NCBI RefSeq assembly: GCF_031656215.1
Contig: NZ_CP134228.1
Span: 3,491,001 to 3,555,000, forward strand
Direction of reading: 5' to 3'
DNA length: 64,000 nt
Source: Mesorhizobium koreense
GTDB taxonomy: Bacteria > Pseudomonadota > Alphaproteobacteria > Rhizobiales > Rhizobiaceae
The first letter of the stretch is position 1. Every line of letters begins with the position of its first letter. The notes beneath the pieces were generated by a model, which did not search any database, had not been told where the DNA came from, and saw only the letters and a list, made by a program, of their open reading frames with translations. This document shows, in pieces, positions 1 to 8,819 of this stretch. Made by a program: the position numbers and the translations under genes.

Positions 1-437
1 TTGCGAATTACGGTACCGGCTAGCATCGACTCGACAGAGAGCAGCGACGCAAAGCTTTCGGAATGATGATGGTCCGCCGTCCATGAGCTAATGGCGACCG
101 CGGCGGAGCAGCAGGCCCATAAGGCTCTGGCCAGCGCGAGCCTCCATGGACCCCTGTCCGCTGCAACGGATGGAACAGTGGCGATGTGAGGGGCGGCTTG
201 TCAGTATTTCCCCCAAGTTGGCCGCAGGCTTTAGCGTTCCGAGTCCTCCGGCCGAGATCGCGGCGGGCTAGTCAGCGGAAGCGGTTCTATCGCTCGCTGC
301 GCGCGTGTTGAGACGACCGGGGCGGCAGGTCGCCTTCGATAGCCAACAGGCGACCTTGACGGCGGTCCCGTTGTCCCAACTGGGCTCTGGGGACATCGAC
401 GCTTGTGTAAACTATCAACTCAGATTACACTCATAAT
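1..437. other. Left-edge region without a recognised gene
   Basis: No gene is recognised here. One plus-strand frame is open from base 1 to a TGA at 64-66 and could be the last codons of a gene lying outside the window, but the 21 residues match nothing I know. The rest has no convincing coding frame. The final 35 bases carry an inverted repeat listed separately. Confidence 0.4.
405..430 (+). promoter_or_regulatory. Candidate TetR operator (GTGTAA-N14-TTACAC)
   Basis: A perfect inverted repeat, GTGTAA at 405-410 and TTACAC at 425-430, ends seven bases before the ATG of the TetR-type gene. Such placement is typical of autoregulatory operators of this family. There is no obvious Shine-Dalgarno sequence between the repeat and the ATG, so the transcript may have a very short leader. 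Confidence 0.5.
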
Positions 438-1058
438 ATGGGTCAGCGTGAAAAGCAAAAAGCCGCCACCAAGCTGCACATCTTGCATTCCGCGGCGCGA
501 CACCTAAAGACCGTCGGCCTCACGGGCGCGAGTGTCTCCGACGTAATGAGCACGGCGGGTCTCACCGTGGGAGGCTTCTATGCCCATTTCGGGTCAAAGG
601 AAGATCTCGCCGACGCCGTAGTGCGCCATACGATGACCGAACGTCGGCTGATGTTCCTCGAGCGGTTCAAAGGGTTGGAATGGAAAACCCGGCTGCGATC
701 CGCTCTCCGAGAATATCTTACTCCAGCTCATCGCGATGACCCGGCCAATGGATGCCCTCTGTCGATGGCTGCAATCGAAGCCCTCCACACCCCGGCGACG
801 GCATCCGCATTCAAAGAGGAGTTTGAACGCTTTTCCCAAGCATTTGAAGCCGGCCAGGGCGTGACCGGCGCATCTGCGCCGCGAGAGGCTGCCATCGGCA
901 CGCTCGCCCTAATGATTGGGTCAATGATCCTGGCGCGAGCAGCAGGACAGAGCGCGGCATCTGATGAAATTCTCGAAGCAACCGACGCCTATGGTCAGAC
1001 CGCGCTCGAAGGATTTGCGCGGGCACAGCGTCCACCACAGGCAAAGGCAAAGCGATGA
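438..1058 (+). CDS. TetR/AcrR family transcriptional regulator
   Basis: A 206-residue protein with the TetR layout. An N-terminal helix-turn-helix spans about residues 12-58 and includes the motif AGLTVGGFYAHFGSKEDL, where the recognition helix is followed by the typical F-x-x-K-E-x-L. A helical ligand-binding domain of about 140 residues follows. It probably represses its own operon through the inverted repeat immediately upstream. Its stop codon overlaps the start of the next gene by four bases (ATGA), so it is co-translated with the ICMT-like and MAPEG genes, whose products may act on the inducing lipophilic compound. The ligand cannot be deduced. Family assignment is firm; target genes are inferred from context. 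Confidence 0.9.
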   Translation: MGQREKQKAATKLHILHSAARHLKTVGLTGASVSDVMSTAGLTVGGFYAHFGSKEDLADAVVRHTMTERRLMFLERFKGLEWKTRLRSALREYLTPAHRDDPANGCPLSMAAIEALHTPATASAFKEEFERFSQAFEAGQGVTGASAPREAAIGTLALMIGSMILARAAGQSAASDEILEATDAYGQTALEGFARAQRPPQAKAKR

Positions 1059-1531
1059 GCTACGGGGATTGGATTCATAACAGCCGAGGGGAATGGTACG
1101 TCATCGCGCAAGCGGCAATCATGCTTCTTGTTCTCATCGCGCCGCGCTTGGACGGTACATCGCCTTCTATGAGCGCCGCAGAGACATTGGCCGGGGCTAT
1201 TCTCTGTCTCGTCGGGCTCACGTTCGTCGTCCTCGGCTCGTTGAGCCTTGGTCGAAGCCTCTCGCCGTTCCCACGACCGAGGGACGAAGGACTCCTCGTT
1301 GAGGCAGGAATCTTCTCTCTCGTTCGCCATCCGATCTACACCGGACTCACCGTCCTCGCACTGGGCTGGAGCACCATGTGGATGAGCTTGGCAGCGCTTG
1401 CTGCGACAGCTGCCCTCTTCGCTTTCTTCGACACAAAATCACGACGTGAGGAATGCTGGCTGCAAGAGAAATTCGAAGGTTACGGCCGATACAAGACACG
1501 CGTCAAAAAACTCGTCCCTTTCATCTATTGA
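1055..1531 (+). CDS. Isoprenylcysteine carboxyl methyltransferase-like membrane protein
   Basis: A 158-residue integral membrane protein with about four hydrophobic segments. The motif RHPIYTG near residues 91-97 followed by a C-terminal EE and an aromatic/basic tail (YGRYKTRVKKLVPFIY) is the signature of the ICMT/PEMT superfamily of SAM-dependent methyltransferases and of short bacterial relatives of unknown substrate. The start overlaps the upstream regulator by ATGA, and the stop TGA shares its last base with the ATG of the next gene, so the three form one operon. True prenylcysteine substrates are unlikely in bacteria; a small lipophilic alcohol, thiol or carboxylate is a more plausible acceptor. 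That is inference. Confidence 0.8.
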   Translation: MSYGDWIHNSRGEWYVIAQAAIMLLVLIAPRLDGTSPSMSAAETLAGAILCLVGLTFVVLGSLSLGRSLSPFPRPRDEGLLVEAGIFSLVRHPIYTGLTVLALGWSTMWMSLAALAATAALFAFFDTKSRREECWLQEKFEGYGRYKTRVKKLVPFIY

Positions 1532-1950
1532 TGCCCATGAACACGACCGCCGCCTCCTTGATCGGGTTCGCCGGCTGGCTCGTCCTTCTGACCTTCGCAG
1601 TGGCGTTCTTCCGAGTCTATATCACCGCGACCACCGCGAAAGCCATAAACAGCTATTCGCCAGATGGTTCGGATCTGCAGGGCTTTGGGCGCAGGCTGAC
1701 GCGGGCGCGTGACAATTGCTTTGAAACGCTTCCGGTCTTCGTTGCCATCGTCGTCGCAGCAGAGCTTCTCGGTCAAATGCAGGCGCTCCACATCCTTGCG
1801 CCATGGGTGCTCGTTAGCCGTATCGCGCAGTCGATGACCCATATGATCTCGACGAGTCCTCCGGCGATAGTGGTTCGCGCCCTCCTCCTGACCGTTCAGC
1901 TCGGGATCTACGTCTATTGGATCATCGCACTCCTAGCGGGCCGTGGATGA
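1531..1950 (+). CDS. MAPEG family membrane protein
   Basis: A 139-residue protein with four predicted membrane helices. The central stretch with the R-x-x-x-N-x-x-E motif (RARDNCFETLPVF) is characteristic of MAPEG proteins (membrane-associated proteins in eicosanoid and glutathione metabolism). The ATG at 1531 overlaps the upstream stop; an in-frame ATG two codons later is an alternative. The frame is open further upstream but that part lies inside the ICMT-like gene and is not family-like. Bacterial MAPEG proteins may conjugate glutathione to hydrophobic compounds, which would fit a TetR-controlled detoxification operon together with a membrane methyltransferase. Activity is not demonstrable from the sequence. 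Confidence 0.85.
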   Translation: MPMNTTAASLIGFAGWLVLLTFAVAFFRVYITATTAKAINSYSPDGSDLQGFGRRLTRARDNCFETLPVFVAIVVAAELLGQMQALHILAPWVLVSRIAQSMTHMISTSPPAIVVRALLLTVQLGIYVYWIIALLAGRG

Positions 1951-2026
1951 AATCGCTTGGTTGAGCATTCCACGCGCCAAGCGAATATGGAACTTGCCGG
2001 CGGAACATTTGCGAGCGTTGGCGGCT

Positions 2027-3151
2027 TCATCCATCGACATGTCCCCTTTCGAGGCGACTTTCCAGCAGTTGGCTGTATTTCGACATGCCGAAGCAGATCA
2101 CCCAGTAGACAAGCGCCGTGAAGACATAGGCCTCGTGCTCGAAGCCGCGCCATTCTGGGCTGCGCACGACGACTTGCGCCATGCGCAAAAAATCGAACAG
2201 CCCGATGATCGCCACCAACGATGTGTCCTTGAACAGTTCGATGAAGGCGTTGACGATGCCGGGAATGGAGATTTTCAGCGCCTGCGGCAGGATGATCAGG
2301 CGATAGCCATTGAGCCTGGACAGGCCGAGCGCATGGGCCGCCTCGAACTGGCCCTTGGGGATTGCCGCAAGGCCGCCCCGAACCGCCTCCGCGGTATAGG
2401 CCGACTGGAACAGCGTGATCGCCACCAGCGCTCTGGCTACCTTGTCCAGATCGATCCCGGATGGAACGAACAGGGGCAACAGGTTGGCCACCATGAACAG
2501 GACGGTGATCAACGGATTGGCCCGCCATACTTCGATGAAAACGATGCATATCATACGGATGGCCGGCAAGGACGAGCGACGTCCGAGCGCCAGCATGATG
2601 CCTATCGGCAAAGACCCGATGATTCCGACGCTGGCCAGTATGAAGGTCAGCATGAAGCCACCCCACTGCGAGGTGGGCGCCTCGACCAATCCGAACATCC
2701 CGCCATTGACAAGGCCATAGGCGAGGGCCGGGTAGCCAAGGGCGAGCACAAGCAGATGAAGCCCCTTGTAGCCATAGCCTGGCACGAACAGCGGGCCAGC
2801 GATCGGCAGCAGCAGGCCGAAGGCCGCGACCGGACGCCAGATCTGGTCCGGATGCCCGCCATAAAAGAGGCCAAACATGATCTGGTTGAAGCGGACCCTG
2901 ATCATCGTCCAACATGCACCGTACGGATTGGCATCGCAGATCTTGCGGTCGCTACCGGCCCAGCTTGCCTTGACAATCGCCCAGTCGGCCAGGTGCAGCA
3001 ACATCCAGGACAAAGCAAGAACCGCAAGAACGGTGAAGAGCGCACTGAGCGGCGATGAAAAGAAGTTTCGCCGCAGCCAATCCAGCCCGCCCCGCCGCCG
3101 GCGCGGCAGCGGTCTGCTTTCGACAAAGTCGAGTTGAAGGGAGCTGGCCAT
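2027..3151 (-). CDS. aapM: General L-amino-acid ABC transporter permease AapM
   Basis: A 374-residue permease of the His/Glu/Gln/Arg/opine family. It has the long AapM/BztC-type periplasmic region (residues about 60-150, with cysteines in CDANPYGAC) before the permease core. The cytoplasmic EAA loop reads EAAHALGLSRLNGYRLIILP. The ATG at 3151 is chosen over a GTG at 3157 because the AGGGAG ribosome site gives good spacing to it; the GTG overlaps the aapQ stop. With AapQ it forms the membrane channel that takes up a broad range of L-amino acids delivered by AapJ. The gene order J-Q-M matches rhizobia, but the ATPase gene aapP that normally follows is absent; the next gene is convergent. Confidence 0.92.
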   Translation of the reverse strand: MASSLQLDFVESRPLPRRRRGGLDWLRRNFFSSPLSALFTVLAVLALSWMLLHLADWAIVKASWAGSDRKICDANPYGACWTMIRVRFNQIMFGLFYGGHPDQIWRPVAAFGLLLPIAGPLFVPGYGYKGLHLLVLALGYPALAYGLVNGGMFGLVEAPTSQWGGFMLTFILASVGIIGSLPIGIMLALGRRSSLPAIRMICIVFIEVWRANPLITVLFMVANLLPLFVPSGIDLDKVARALVAITLFQSAYTAEAVRGGLAAIPKGQFEAAHALGLSRLNGYRLIILPQALKISIPGIVNAFIELFKDTSLVAIIGLFDFLRMAQVVVRSPEWRGFEHEAYVFTALVYWVICFGMSKYSQLLESRLERGHVDG

Positions 3152-3153
3152 GC

Positions 3154-4311
3154 TCACCGCTCCCTGATCTGCATGCGGCTGTTGTACATGTTCATCAGCA
3201 ATGAGGTCAGCAAGCTGAAGGTGGTGAAGAAGATCATGGTGACCGCGATGACGATGATCGCTTGCCCGGTCTGATTGAGCGTCGCGCCCATCCAGATATT
3301 GACGATGTCGTCGTAACCGACAGCGACGGCCAGCGACGAATTCTTCAACAGGTTGAGATACTGGCTGATTGTCGGCGGGATGATGATCCTGAGAGCCTGC
3401 GGCAGCTCAATCAGCTTGAGCGACTGGAAAGGCGTAAAGCCGAGCGATCTGGACGCTTCGCGCTGCCCTGCCGGTACGGCGATTATTCCCGCACGAACAG
3501 CTTCAGCAATGAATGCCGCCGTCGAAACGGTCAGCGCCCACCACAGCGACATCAGCGGGATGGGTATCCAGAACCCACCGACGACGCCCATGCGCGCCAG
3601 TTGCGGCGGCTCGAAACTGGGAACGGCAGCCCACAGCAATCCGGCAACCGCCAGCAAGGAAACAATGCATGCGACCGCGACGTGTCGCGTGGATCCGTCG
3701 GGCGCCCTGCCCGAGCCAAGCAGGACGACAAAGGCCAAGGCTGCGAGCGCGACGGCGGCCCAGGCAAGAGAGGGATGCGCGAAGCTCAGCAAGCTGAGGA
3801 ACAAGCCTTCGCGGTTCAGCATCCCGCCTGGACCGAGAACAAGGCTTTGCTGCCGGGCGGGAAGGGTCGGCAAGATAACAATGAAATGCCAGAAGAAGAC
3901 CTGCAGGAGCAGGGGCAGATTGCGAAATGTCTCGATGTAGGCCGAGGCAAGCCGCCGGGCGAGCAGGTTTGCGGAAAGCCGGGCAACACCGATGACGACG
4001 CCCAGAAGCGTCGACGAGACAATGCCGGCGATCACGACAATCAAGGTGTTGCCGGCGCCGACGACAAACACTTGCCAATAGCGGGTTTCGCCAAGCCGCA
4101 GGTCGGCAAAAGGCGAAAACCCAACCTTGAACGACGCCACGCTCCACAGAAAGCTGGTGTCGATCAGCAATCCCCTGGCGCCCATGTTGACCACGGCATT
4201 CCGGACCAGGGCGACAATAACAAGCGCCACAAGGCCAACGGCGGCGATCTGGGACAATTTGGCCAGGAATTTGACATCCCGATACCAGACCGTTGACGAT
4301 CTCTCAGGCAA
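3154..4311 (-). CDS. aapQ: General L-amino-acid ABC transporter permease AapQ
   Basis: About 385 residues, the size of AapQ/BztB. Hydrophobic segments flank a long periplasmic insertion and the EAA loop EASRSLGFTPFQSLKLIELP. The frame extends upstream to 4380, but that part crosses an intercistronic hairpin and is not family-like. A TTG at 4311 preceded by GGAG about eight bases away is the best start; TTG starts are unusual, so this choice is moderate. The stop lies within a few bases of the aapM start. The protein pairs with AapM in the inner membrane to transport amino acids bound by AapJ. Confidence 0.88.
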   Translation of the reverse strand: MPERSSTVWYRDVKFLAKLSQIAAVGLVALVIVALVRNAVVNMGARGLLIDTSFLWSVASFKVGFSPFADLRLGETRYWQVFVVGAGNTLIVVIAGIVSSTLLGVVIGVARLSANLLARRLASAYIETFRNLPLLLQVFFWHFIVILPTLPARQQSLVLGPGGMLNREGLFLSLLSFAHPSLAWAAVALAALAFVVLLGSGRAPDGSTRHVAVACIVSLLAVAGLLWAAVPSFEPPQLARMGVVGGFWIPIPLMSLWWALTVSTAAFIAEAVRAGIIAVPAGQREASRSLGFTPFQSLKLIELPQALRIIIPPTISQYLNLLKNSSLAVAVGYDDIVNIWMGATLNQTGQAIIVIAVTMIFFTTFSLLTSLLMNMYNSRMQIRER

Positions 4312-4332
4312 TTGAATGCTCCGAAAGGAAGG

Positions 4333-4362
4333 GGGTGCAGGCGACGATGCCGCACTGCACCC
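4333..4362 (-). promoter_or_regulatory. Intercistronic hairpin between aapJ and aapQ
   Basis: Perfect 8-bp inverted repeat, GGGTGCAG at 4333-4340 and CTGCACCC at 4355-4362, just downstream of the aapJ stop and before the proposed aapQ start. Stem-loops at this place are common in ABC operons, where they stabilise the upstream mRNA so that the binding protein is made in excess over the permeases. There is no run of T residues, so complete termination is unlikely. Confidence 0.6.
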
Positions 4363-4386
4363 GGCGCGTGTTTTTGGCAAAGCTTC

Positions 4387-5403
4387 TCAGAGTGGCGGCG
4401 CGAGCAGGACGCCGCCCTTGTTCCACAATGCGTTCGGCGTGCCTTCGCGCGGCAATCCCAGCGGCGTTACATTGCGCTGATAGCTCTCATCGTAATTGCC
4501 GACCTGTTTGACGATCTGGTAGCCCCAGTCGTCCTGCACCTTGAGAAGCTTGCCGGTCTCGCCTTCCACGCCAAGCAAGCGCAGGACCGGCGAATTGCCG
4601 CTCTGGGTCTTCATCTCGTCGACGTTCTTGGACGAGACGCCGAGTTCGTCGGCGGCAATCATCCCGTAGATCGACCAACGAACAACGTCAGCCCATTCGG
4701 AGTCGCCCTGACGCACCCATGGACCATTGGGTTCCTTGGAAATGGTGTCCGGCAGAATCGTCACCTCGTCCGGTTTGCTGAGTTCCGTACGCATGGCCGC
4801 CAGGATCGCCTTGTCGGAACTGATAACGTCGCAGGCGCCGGCATCGAAAGCCTCGCGCACCTGCGGTTCGGTGTCGAAACCCACCGGCTTGTAGGTCAGC
4901 TTGTTCTTGGTGAAATAGGCGGCGAGATTGGGCTCGGTGTCGGTGCCCGAAGGCATACAGATCGTTGCGCCGTCCAGATCGGCGACGCCTTTGGCGTTGA
5001 GTGACTTCCGAACCAGGAAACCCTGTCCGTCGATGAATGTGTTGTAGGTGAAGTCAATGCCGAGAGATGCATCGCGCGTCAGCGTGTTGGTGGAGCTACG
5101 CGACAGCACATCCACTTCACCTGCCGCAAGCGCTGTGAAGCGCTCGACAAGGGTAAGCGGCACGAAGTCGACTTTCCCCTTGTCGCCGAAGATGGCAGCG
5201 GCAACGGCATAGCACATGTCGGCGTCGAGGCCCTGCATCTTCCCGTTGTTGTCGGGAGCCGAGAAGCCCGGGGTTGAGCCGGACGTACCGCAAATAAGCT
5301 TGCCGCGCGCCTTAACCTGCTCAAGCGTTCCCGCTTGCGCGGTCCCGGCGGCCACCATCAACGTCACACCAAGCAGCCACGCACATGATTTCCACGTTTT
5401 CAT
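4387..5403 (-). CDS. aapJ: General L-amino-acid ABC transporter substrate-binding protein AapJ
   Basis: A 338-residue periplasmic binding protein. Residues 1-24 form a Sec signal peptide (MKTWKSCAWLLGVTLMVAAG, then TAQA-G cleavage). The mature part starts TLEQVKARGKLICGTSG and has the family features GFSAPDNNGKMQGLDADMC and GPWVRQGDSEW, closely like AapJ/BztA. It captures amino acids for AapQM. It is the first gene of the operon, with a well-spaced GGAGG ribosome site. The 560-base upstream region includes an AT-rich stretch at 5500-5560 likely to contain the promoter. Without aapP nearby, the importer would need an ATPase from elsewhere in the genome. Confidence 0.93.
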   Translation of the reverse strand: MKTWKSCAWLLGVTLMVAAGTAQAGTLEQVKARGKLICGTSGSTPGFSAPDNNGKMQGLDADMCYAVAAAIFGDKGKVDFVPLTLVERFTALAAGEVDVLSRSSTNTLTRDASLGIDFTYNTFIDGQGFLVRKSLNAKGVADLDGATICMPSGTDTEPNLAAYFTKNKLTYKPVGFDTEPQVREAFDAGACDVISSDKAILAAMRTELSKPDEVTILPDTISKEPNGPWVRQGDSEWADVVRWSIYGMIAADELGVSSKNVDEMKTQSGNSPVLRLLGVEGETGKLLKVQDDWGYQIVKQVGNYDESYQRNVTPLGLPREGTPNALWNKGGVLLAPPL

Positions 5404-5965
5404 TCAACCCTCCATTGGCGGTTGCCCGTGGGACACCCGCATGTTCATTCACCTCATCAAAGCGGTGGCAGTGAGCAGCCGCCTCTTCTAACTGCCCATG
5501 CATTGATATTTTTGTATGTGGATTTCTTTCATATTATCATATTCTGGTAAAGAATGCACGCGATGCAGGTTGCGTCAAACGAATTTTGCAAATTTGTGAA
5601 TCCGGCGCTGTCGGCCAGACGACGCTGGCCTCATGGAGGCGCCCGGGTTTGGCCGATCGGGCCCTGTGCGAATACCGATTGGAAAAAGCGTGGCGCGACC
5701 ACGATCAGGCTGACTTGGCAAGCGCCGGAACGATCAAGGAGGTTGCGGGGAAACGACTTGAACAATCGGACCCGAACGTTGCCGAAACGCGAAACACCGC
5801 TGACAAATAAGCAATCGACTTTGTCGTCCGGAAGACCTGTAGTTCAAGCTCGCAACGCCTGCTGGAAAACAACTGACCTGCAAGCGCTCAAAGGGCTGGC
5901 TTGCCAGCAATTGTCTTGCTGTTCCCCATTCACGCTCGACCAACCAGGAAGCGCCAAGTGTTCTC
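5404..5965. other. Intergenic region between aapJ and the class III aminotransferase
   Basis: A 562-base divergent intergenic region. Reading frames exist but none has a family match or a ribosome site. Bases 5500-5560 are strikingly AT-rich compared with the flanks and include ATTATCAT at 5533-5540, which resembles the GATAAT-type boxes found in the aromatic cluster further right. It probably holds the aapJ promoter on the minus strand and the promoter of the aminotransferase on the plus strand. Confidence 0.5.
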
Positions 5966-7309
5966 ATGACAATTCTCGACGACTACCTTCGCAGAACATC
6001 GAAATCGAAGGCACTGGCGCAGCGTGCCGGTTTGGTTCTCCTTGACGGGATCACCACCGACACCCGCTTTTTCGAACCCTACGGAATCTCCGTCGAGCGC
6101 GGTGCCGGAACCCGGAAGTGGGATGTCGACGGCGCCGAATATGTCGACTTTTTCGGCGGGCACGGGTCGCTGATGTTGGGCCATGGCCATCCGGTGGTGA
6201 CTACAGCCATTCATGCGGCGGTGGTGCGTGGCATTCAATTTGCGGCCAACACGCCGCAAGAGGTGGCTTGGGCAGAGATGATCAAAGCCCACATTCCCTC
6301 TTGCGACCGCGTGCGCTTCTCCGGGAGCGGCACGGAGGCAACGTTGCTCGCCATTCGCATCGCGCGCGCCTACACCAACCGCGCGAAAATCCTGCGCGTT
6401 CGCACCCACTATCATGGCTGGCACGATTTTGCCGTTTCCGGCTACGCCACCAACCATGACGGCTCGGCCGCTCCGGGCGTGCTGGCCGAGATAGCGCAAA
6501 ACACCATCCTGGTGACGCCCAATGACATACCCGAACTACAGGCTGCCATCCGCGCGAACGCGCATGAGCTGGCGGCGGTCATTCTGGAGCCGTTGGGATC
6601 TCACTTCGGCATGATCCCGACAAGCGAGGACTACATTGTCGCCGCACACGCGGCGGCGGGTGACAGCGGTGTACCGGTCATCCTCGACGAGATCATCACC
6701 GGCTTTCGGCTGGGCACCTCCGGCTTTCAAGGTCTTTTCGGCCTCAAGCCCGATATTACCTGTCTTGCGAAGGTCGCCGCCGGCGGCATGCCAGGCGGCG
6801 TCGTCTGCGGCTCGGAAGAGATCATGTCGGTCCTGTCGCGGCAAAATCAGAGGCGATCGAACGCGCCCGGCAAGGTTCTGCATCAGGGCACTTTTACCGG
6901 CAATCCGGTGACCGCTTCGGCAGCGGTAGCAACGATCAGCGAAATCGTGGCGACGAAGGCCTGCGAACGGGCCAGCGCCACTGGCGAGGCCGTGCGAGCC
7001 CGCATGGATGAGGCGTTTTTTCGCTGCGATGTGACGTGGCGCACCTATGGCCGCTATTCGGCTTTCCATTTCCTACCGGACGCGCCGGATGTCGAAGACA
7101 TTTCGACGCTTCCCCACACCGTCTTCGCCGCCCGCCCGGTAAAGCTTCTCCAGACATTGCGGATGGCCATGCTGCTCGAAGGCGTCGACATCGCTTCGCG
7201 CGGAAGCGGCTTCGTCTCTGCCATCCATACCGATGCGGATGTGGAAAGTCTCGGACAGGCAATGGAACGGTCATTGCGCAGGATGAAGGCGGAGGCACTG
7301 CTGACCTAA
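5966..7309 (+). CDS. Class III PLP aminotransferase, glutamate-1-semialdehyde aminomutase-like
   Basis: 447 residues, fold type I. The motifs GSGTEATLLAIRIAR (phosphate-binding loop), HYHGWHDF, VPVILDEIITGFR (PLP-binding Asp) and CLAKVAAGGMPGG with the Schiff-base lysine are those of the glutamate-1-semialdehyde 2,1-aminomutase group of class III aminotransferases. It is probably not the haem-pathway HemL: it sits among amino-acid transport and aminotransferase genes, and motifs around the active site diverge. Members of this branch act on amino acids, beta-amino acids or amino-ketones. It is convergent with the APC permease gene, with which it may share a terminator hairpin. The substrate is unknown. 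Confidence 0.85.
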   Translation: MTILDDYLRRTSKSKALAQRAGLVLLDGITTDTRFFEPYGISVERGAGTRKWDVDGAEYVDFFGGHGSLMLGHGHPVVTTAIHAAVVRGIQFAANTPQEVAWAEMIKAHIPSCDRVRFSGSGTEATLLAIRIARAYTNRAKILRVRTHYHGWHDFAVSGYATNHDGSAAPGVLAEIAQNTILVTPNDIPELQAAIRANAHELAAVILEPLGSHFGMIPTSEDYIVAAHAAAGDSGVPVILDEIITGFRLGTSGFQGLFGLKPDITCLAKVAAGGMPGGVVCGSEEIMSVLSRQNQRRSNAPGKVLHQGTFTGNPVTASAAVATISEIVATKACERASATGEAVRARMDEAFFRCDVTWRTYGRYSAFHFLPDAPDVEDISTLPHTVFAARPVKLLQTLRMAMLLEGVDIASRGSGFVSAIHTDADVESLGQAMERSLRRMKAEALLT

Positions 7310-7323
7310 CTGTCTGGCAAAAG

Positions 7324-7347
7324 AGGACGCAAGGCGCCTCGCGTCCT
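7324..7347. terminator. Hairpin between convergent genes
   Basis: Inverted repeat AGGACGC (7324-7330) and GCGTCCT (7341-7347); the interval itself contains the palindrome AGGCGCCT, so the whole can fold as one long stem. It lies in the 45-base gap between two convergent genes, where a bidirectional terminator is expected. No strong T-run follows on either strand, so confidence is moderate. Confidence 0.5.
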
Positions 7348-7354
7348 TGTCATG

Positions 7355-8776
7355 TCAGGATTGCCTTGTCCGCAGCCAGCCTACCAGCGCGCCCAGCGCG
7401 GCCGTCAAAAGGACCAGCGCCGGCAGCGCGACGGCGAGCGTCCCTTCGACGCCGACAAGGATGTCGAAATGCATTGCAGCGAGACCGCCGATAATGGCGA
7501 GGACTGTTCCGGCGAGACAAGGCAGAACGACCGTTGTCGGACGGTTTTCGCGGGCATCGGCGAGACTGCGGAAGAATATGGCGATCGAAAACGAGGTGAT
7601 GATCATGGCGGTGACGATAGCCAGCGTCCCCGTGTTGATCAGCCATGAGAATAGAGCCAGGATCGGGTGTGCTCCGGCAACAACGAAGGCCAGCAGCACG
7701 ACCGCGCCGATGACGCTCTGCAGCAGCGAGCCGAGATGCGGGCTTTGATGCACGGGATGCGTGCGGTTCAGCGTTTCCGGCAGCAACCGATGACGCGCAA
7801 GCACCAGAGCGTAGCGGCCGACATTGTTATGAAAGGCCAGCAATGACGCAAAGACACTCGTCACGAACAGGACACGCATCAGACGCGTGAAATTTTCACC
7901 CAGATAGTCGTAGCCGAGCACAAAAAGAAGGTCGGTGGGATCCTTCATGGCGCCCAGCACCTCGCCGACACGGTCGACGCCGCCGCCGACGATCATGCAC
8001 AGCGCCGTGAAGGCATAGAAACCGCCGATGAGCAGTACCGAGATGTATGTGGCGCGCGGGATGGTGGTTTCCGGGTCCTTTGCCTCCTCGCTGTAGATCG
8101 TGGTCGCTTCGAACCCGACGAAGGTGCTGAAGGCGAAAAGCAACGCGATCGACAACGAGCCGCCGAGGACGGTTTGCGGCGCGAGCGGCGCAAAGGTGAA
8201 TGATCCCGCCGGACCGCCCTTGCCGACGATGACGGCGTCAAGGGTGCAAACGACGATGAACTCCAGCAGGACCAGAACGCCCAGCACCTTGGCCGAAACA
8301 TCGATCTGCCGGTAGCCGAGCGCACCGACAACGGGCAGGGCGAGCGCCGAGTAGACCCACCACGGCAGCGAAAGCCCCGCCTCGGCCGCAAACAGCATCT
8401 CGCACGCTGCGCCGAACAGGCCGTAGATGCCGATCTGCAAGGCATTGTAGCCGAAGAACGCCAGATATGCCGTGGCGCCGGCGGGAACCATTCCACCGGC
8501 GCGCAAGGTGAAGCTGAAAAAGCCACCGGCTTCGGAAACATGACGCGCCATCGCCGTGTAACCGACCGAAAATACAAGCAGGCATAGTGCCGCGAGCACA
8601 TAAGCGCCGGCAGCGCCGGCGCCATTGCCCAGCAGCATGGCAAGCGAGCCACTGCCGGCGATCGCCGCCATCGGCGCCGCCGCCGATGTCACAAGAAAAA
8701 CGATCGCGGCCGTGCCAAGCACCCCAGACCGAAGTTCGCGCCCATTCGGCGCCGAGACTGCTGTGTCGTGAGCCAT
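7355..8776 (-). CDS. APC family amino acid permease
   Basis: A 473-residue membrane protein with about 12-13 hydrophobic segments. The N-terminal helix carries the unwound-helix motif SAAAPMAAIAGSG typical of APC superfamily transporters, and the loop SEEAKDPETTIPRATYISVLLIG is the conserved cytoplasmic signature of amino acid permeases. It imports an amino acid or amine across the inner membrane. The aminotransferase gene 43 bases upstream on the same strand (8820-10196) suggests that the permease brings in that enzyme's substrate. The substrate cannot be named from sequence alone. Confidence 0.9.
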   Translation of the reverse strand: MAHDTAVSAPNGRELRSGVLGTAAIVFLVTSAAAPMAAIAGSGSLAMLLGNGAGAAGAYVLAALCLLVFSVGYTAMARHVSEAGGFFSFTLRAGGMVPAGATAYLAFFGYNALQIGIYGLFGAACEMLFAAEAGLSLPWWVYSALALPVVGALGYRQIDVSAKVLGVLVLLEFIVVCTLDAVIVGKGGPAGSFTFAPLAPQTVLGGSLSIALLFAFSTFVGFEATTIYSEEAKDPETTIPRATYISVLLIGGFYAFTALCMIVGGGVDRVGEVLGAMKDPTDLLFVLGYDYLGENFTRLMRVLFVTSVFASLLAFHNNVGRYALVLARHRLLPETLNRTHPVHQSPHLGSLLQSVIGAVVLLAFVVAGAHPILALFSWLINTGTLAIVTAMIITSFSIAIFFRSLADARENRPTTVVLPCLAGTVLAIIGGLAAMHFDILVGVEGTLAVALPALVLLTAALGALVGWLRTRQS

Positions 8777-8819
8777 TGGTCCCCCCGTTATGCGCCATGC
8801 GTTGGCGCTTGGCTTTTGT

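Noticed and set aside
1943-3058. Long plus-strand open frame opposite aapM
   Set aside because: It lies wholly antisense to a well-supported permease gene, has shadow-type composition (rich in Arg, Asp, Gln, His) and matches no family.
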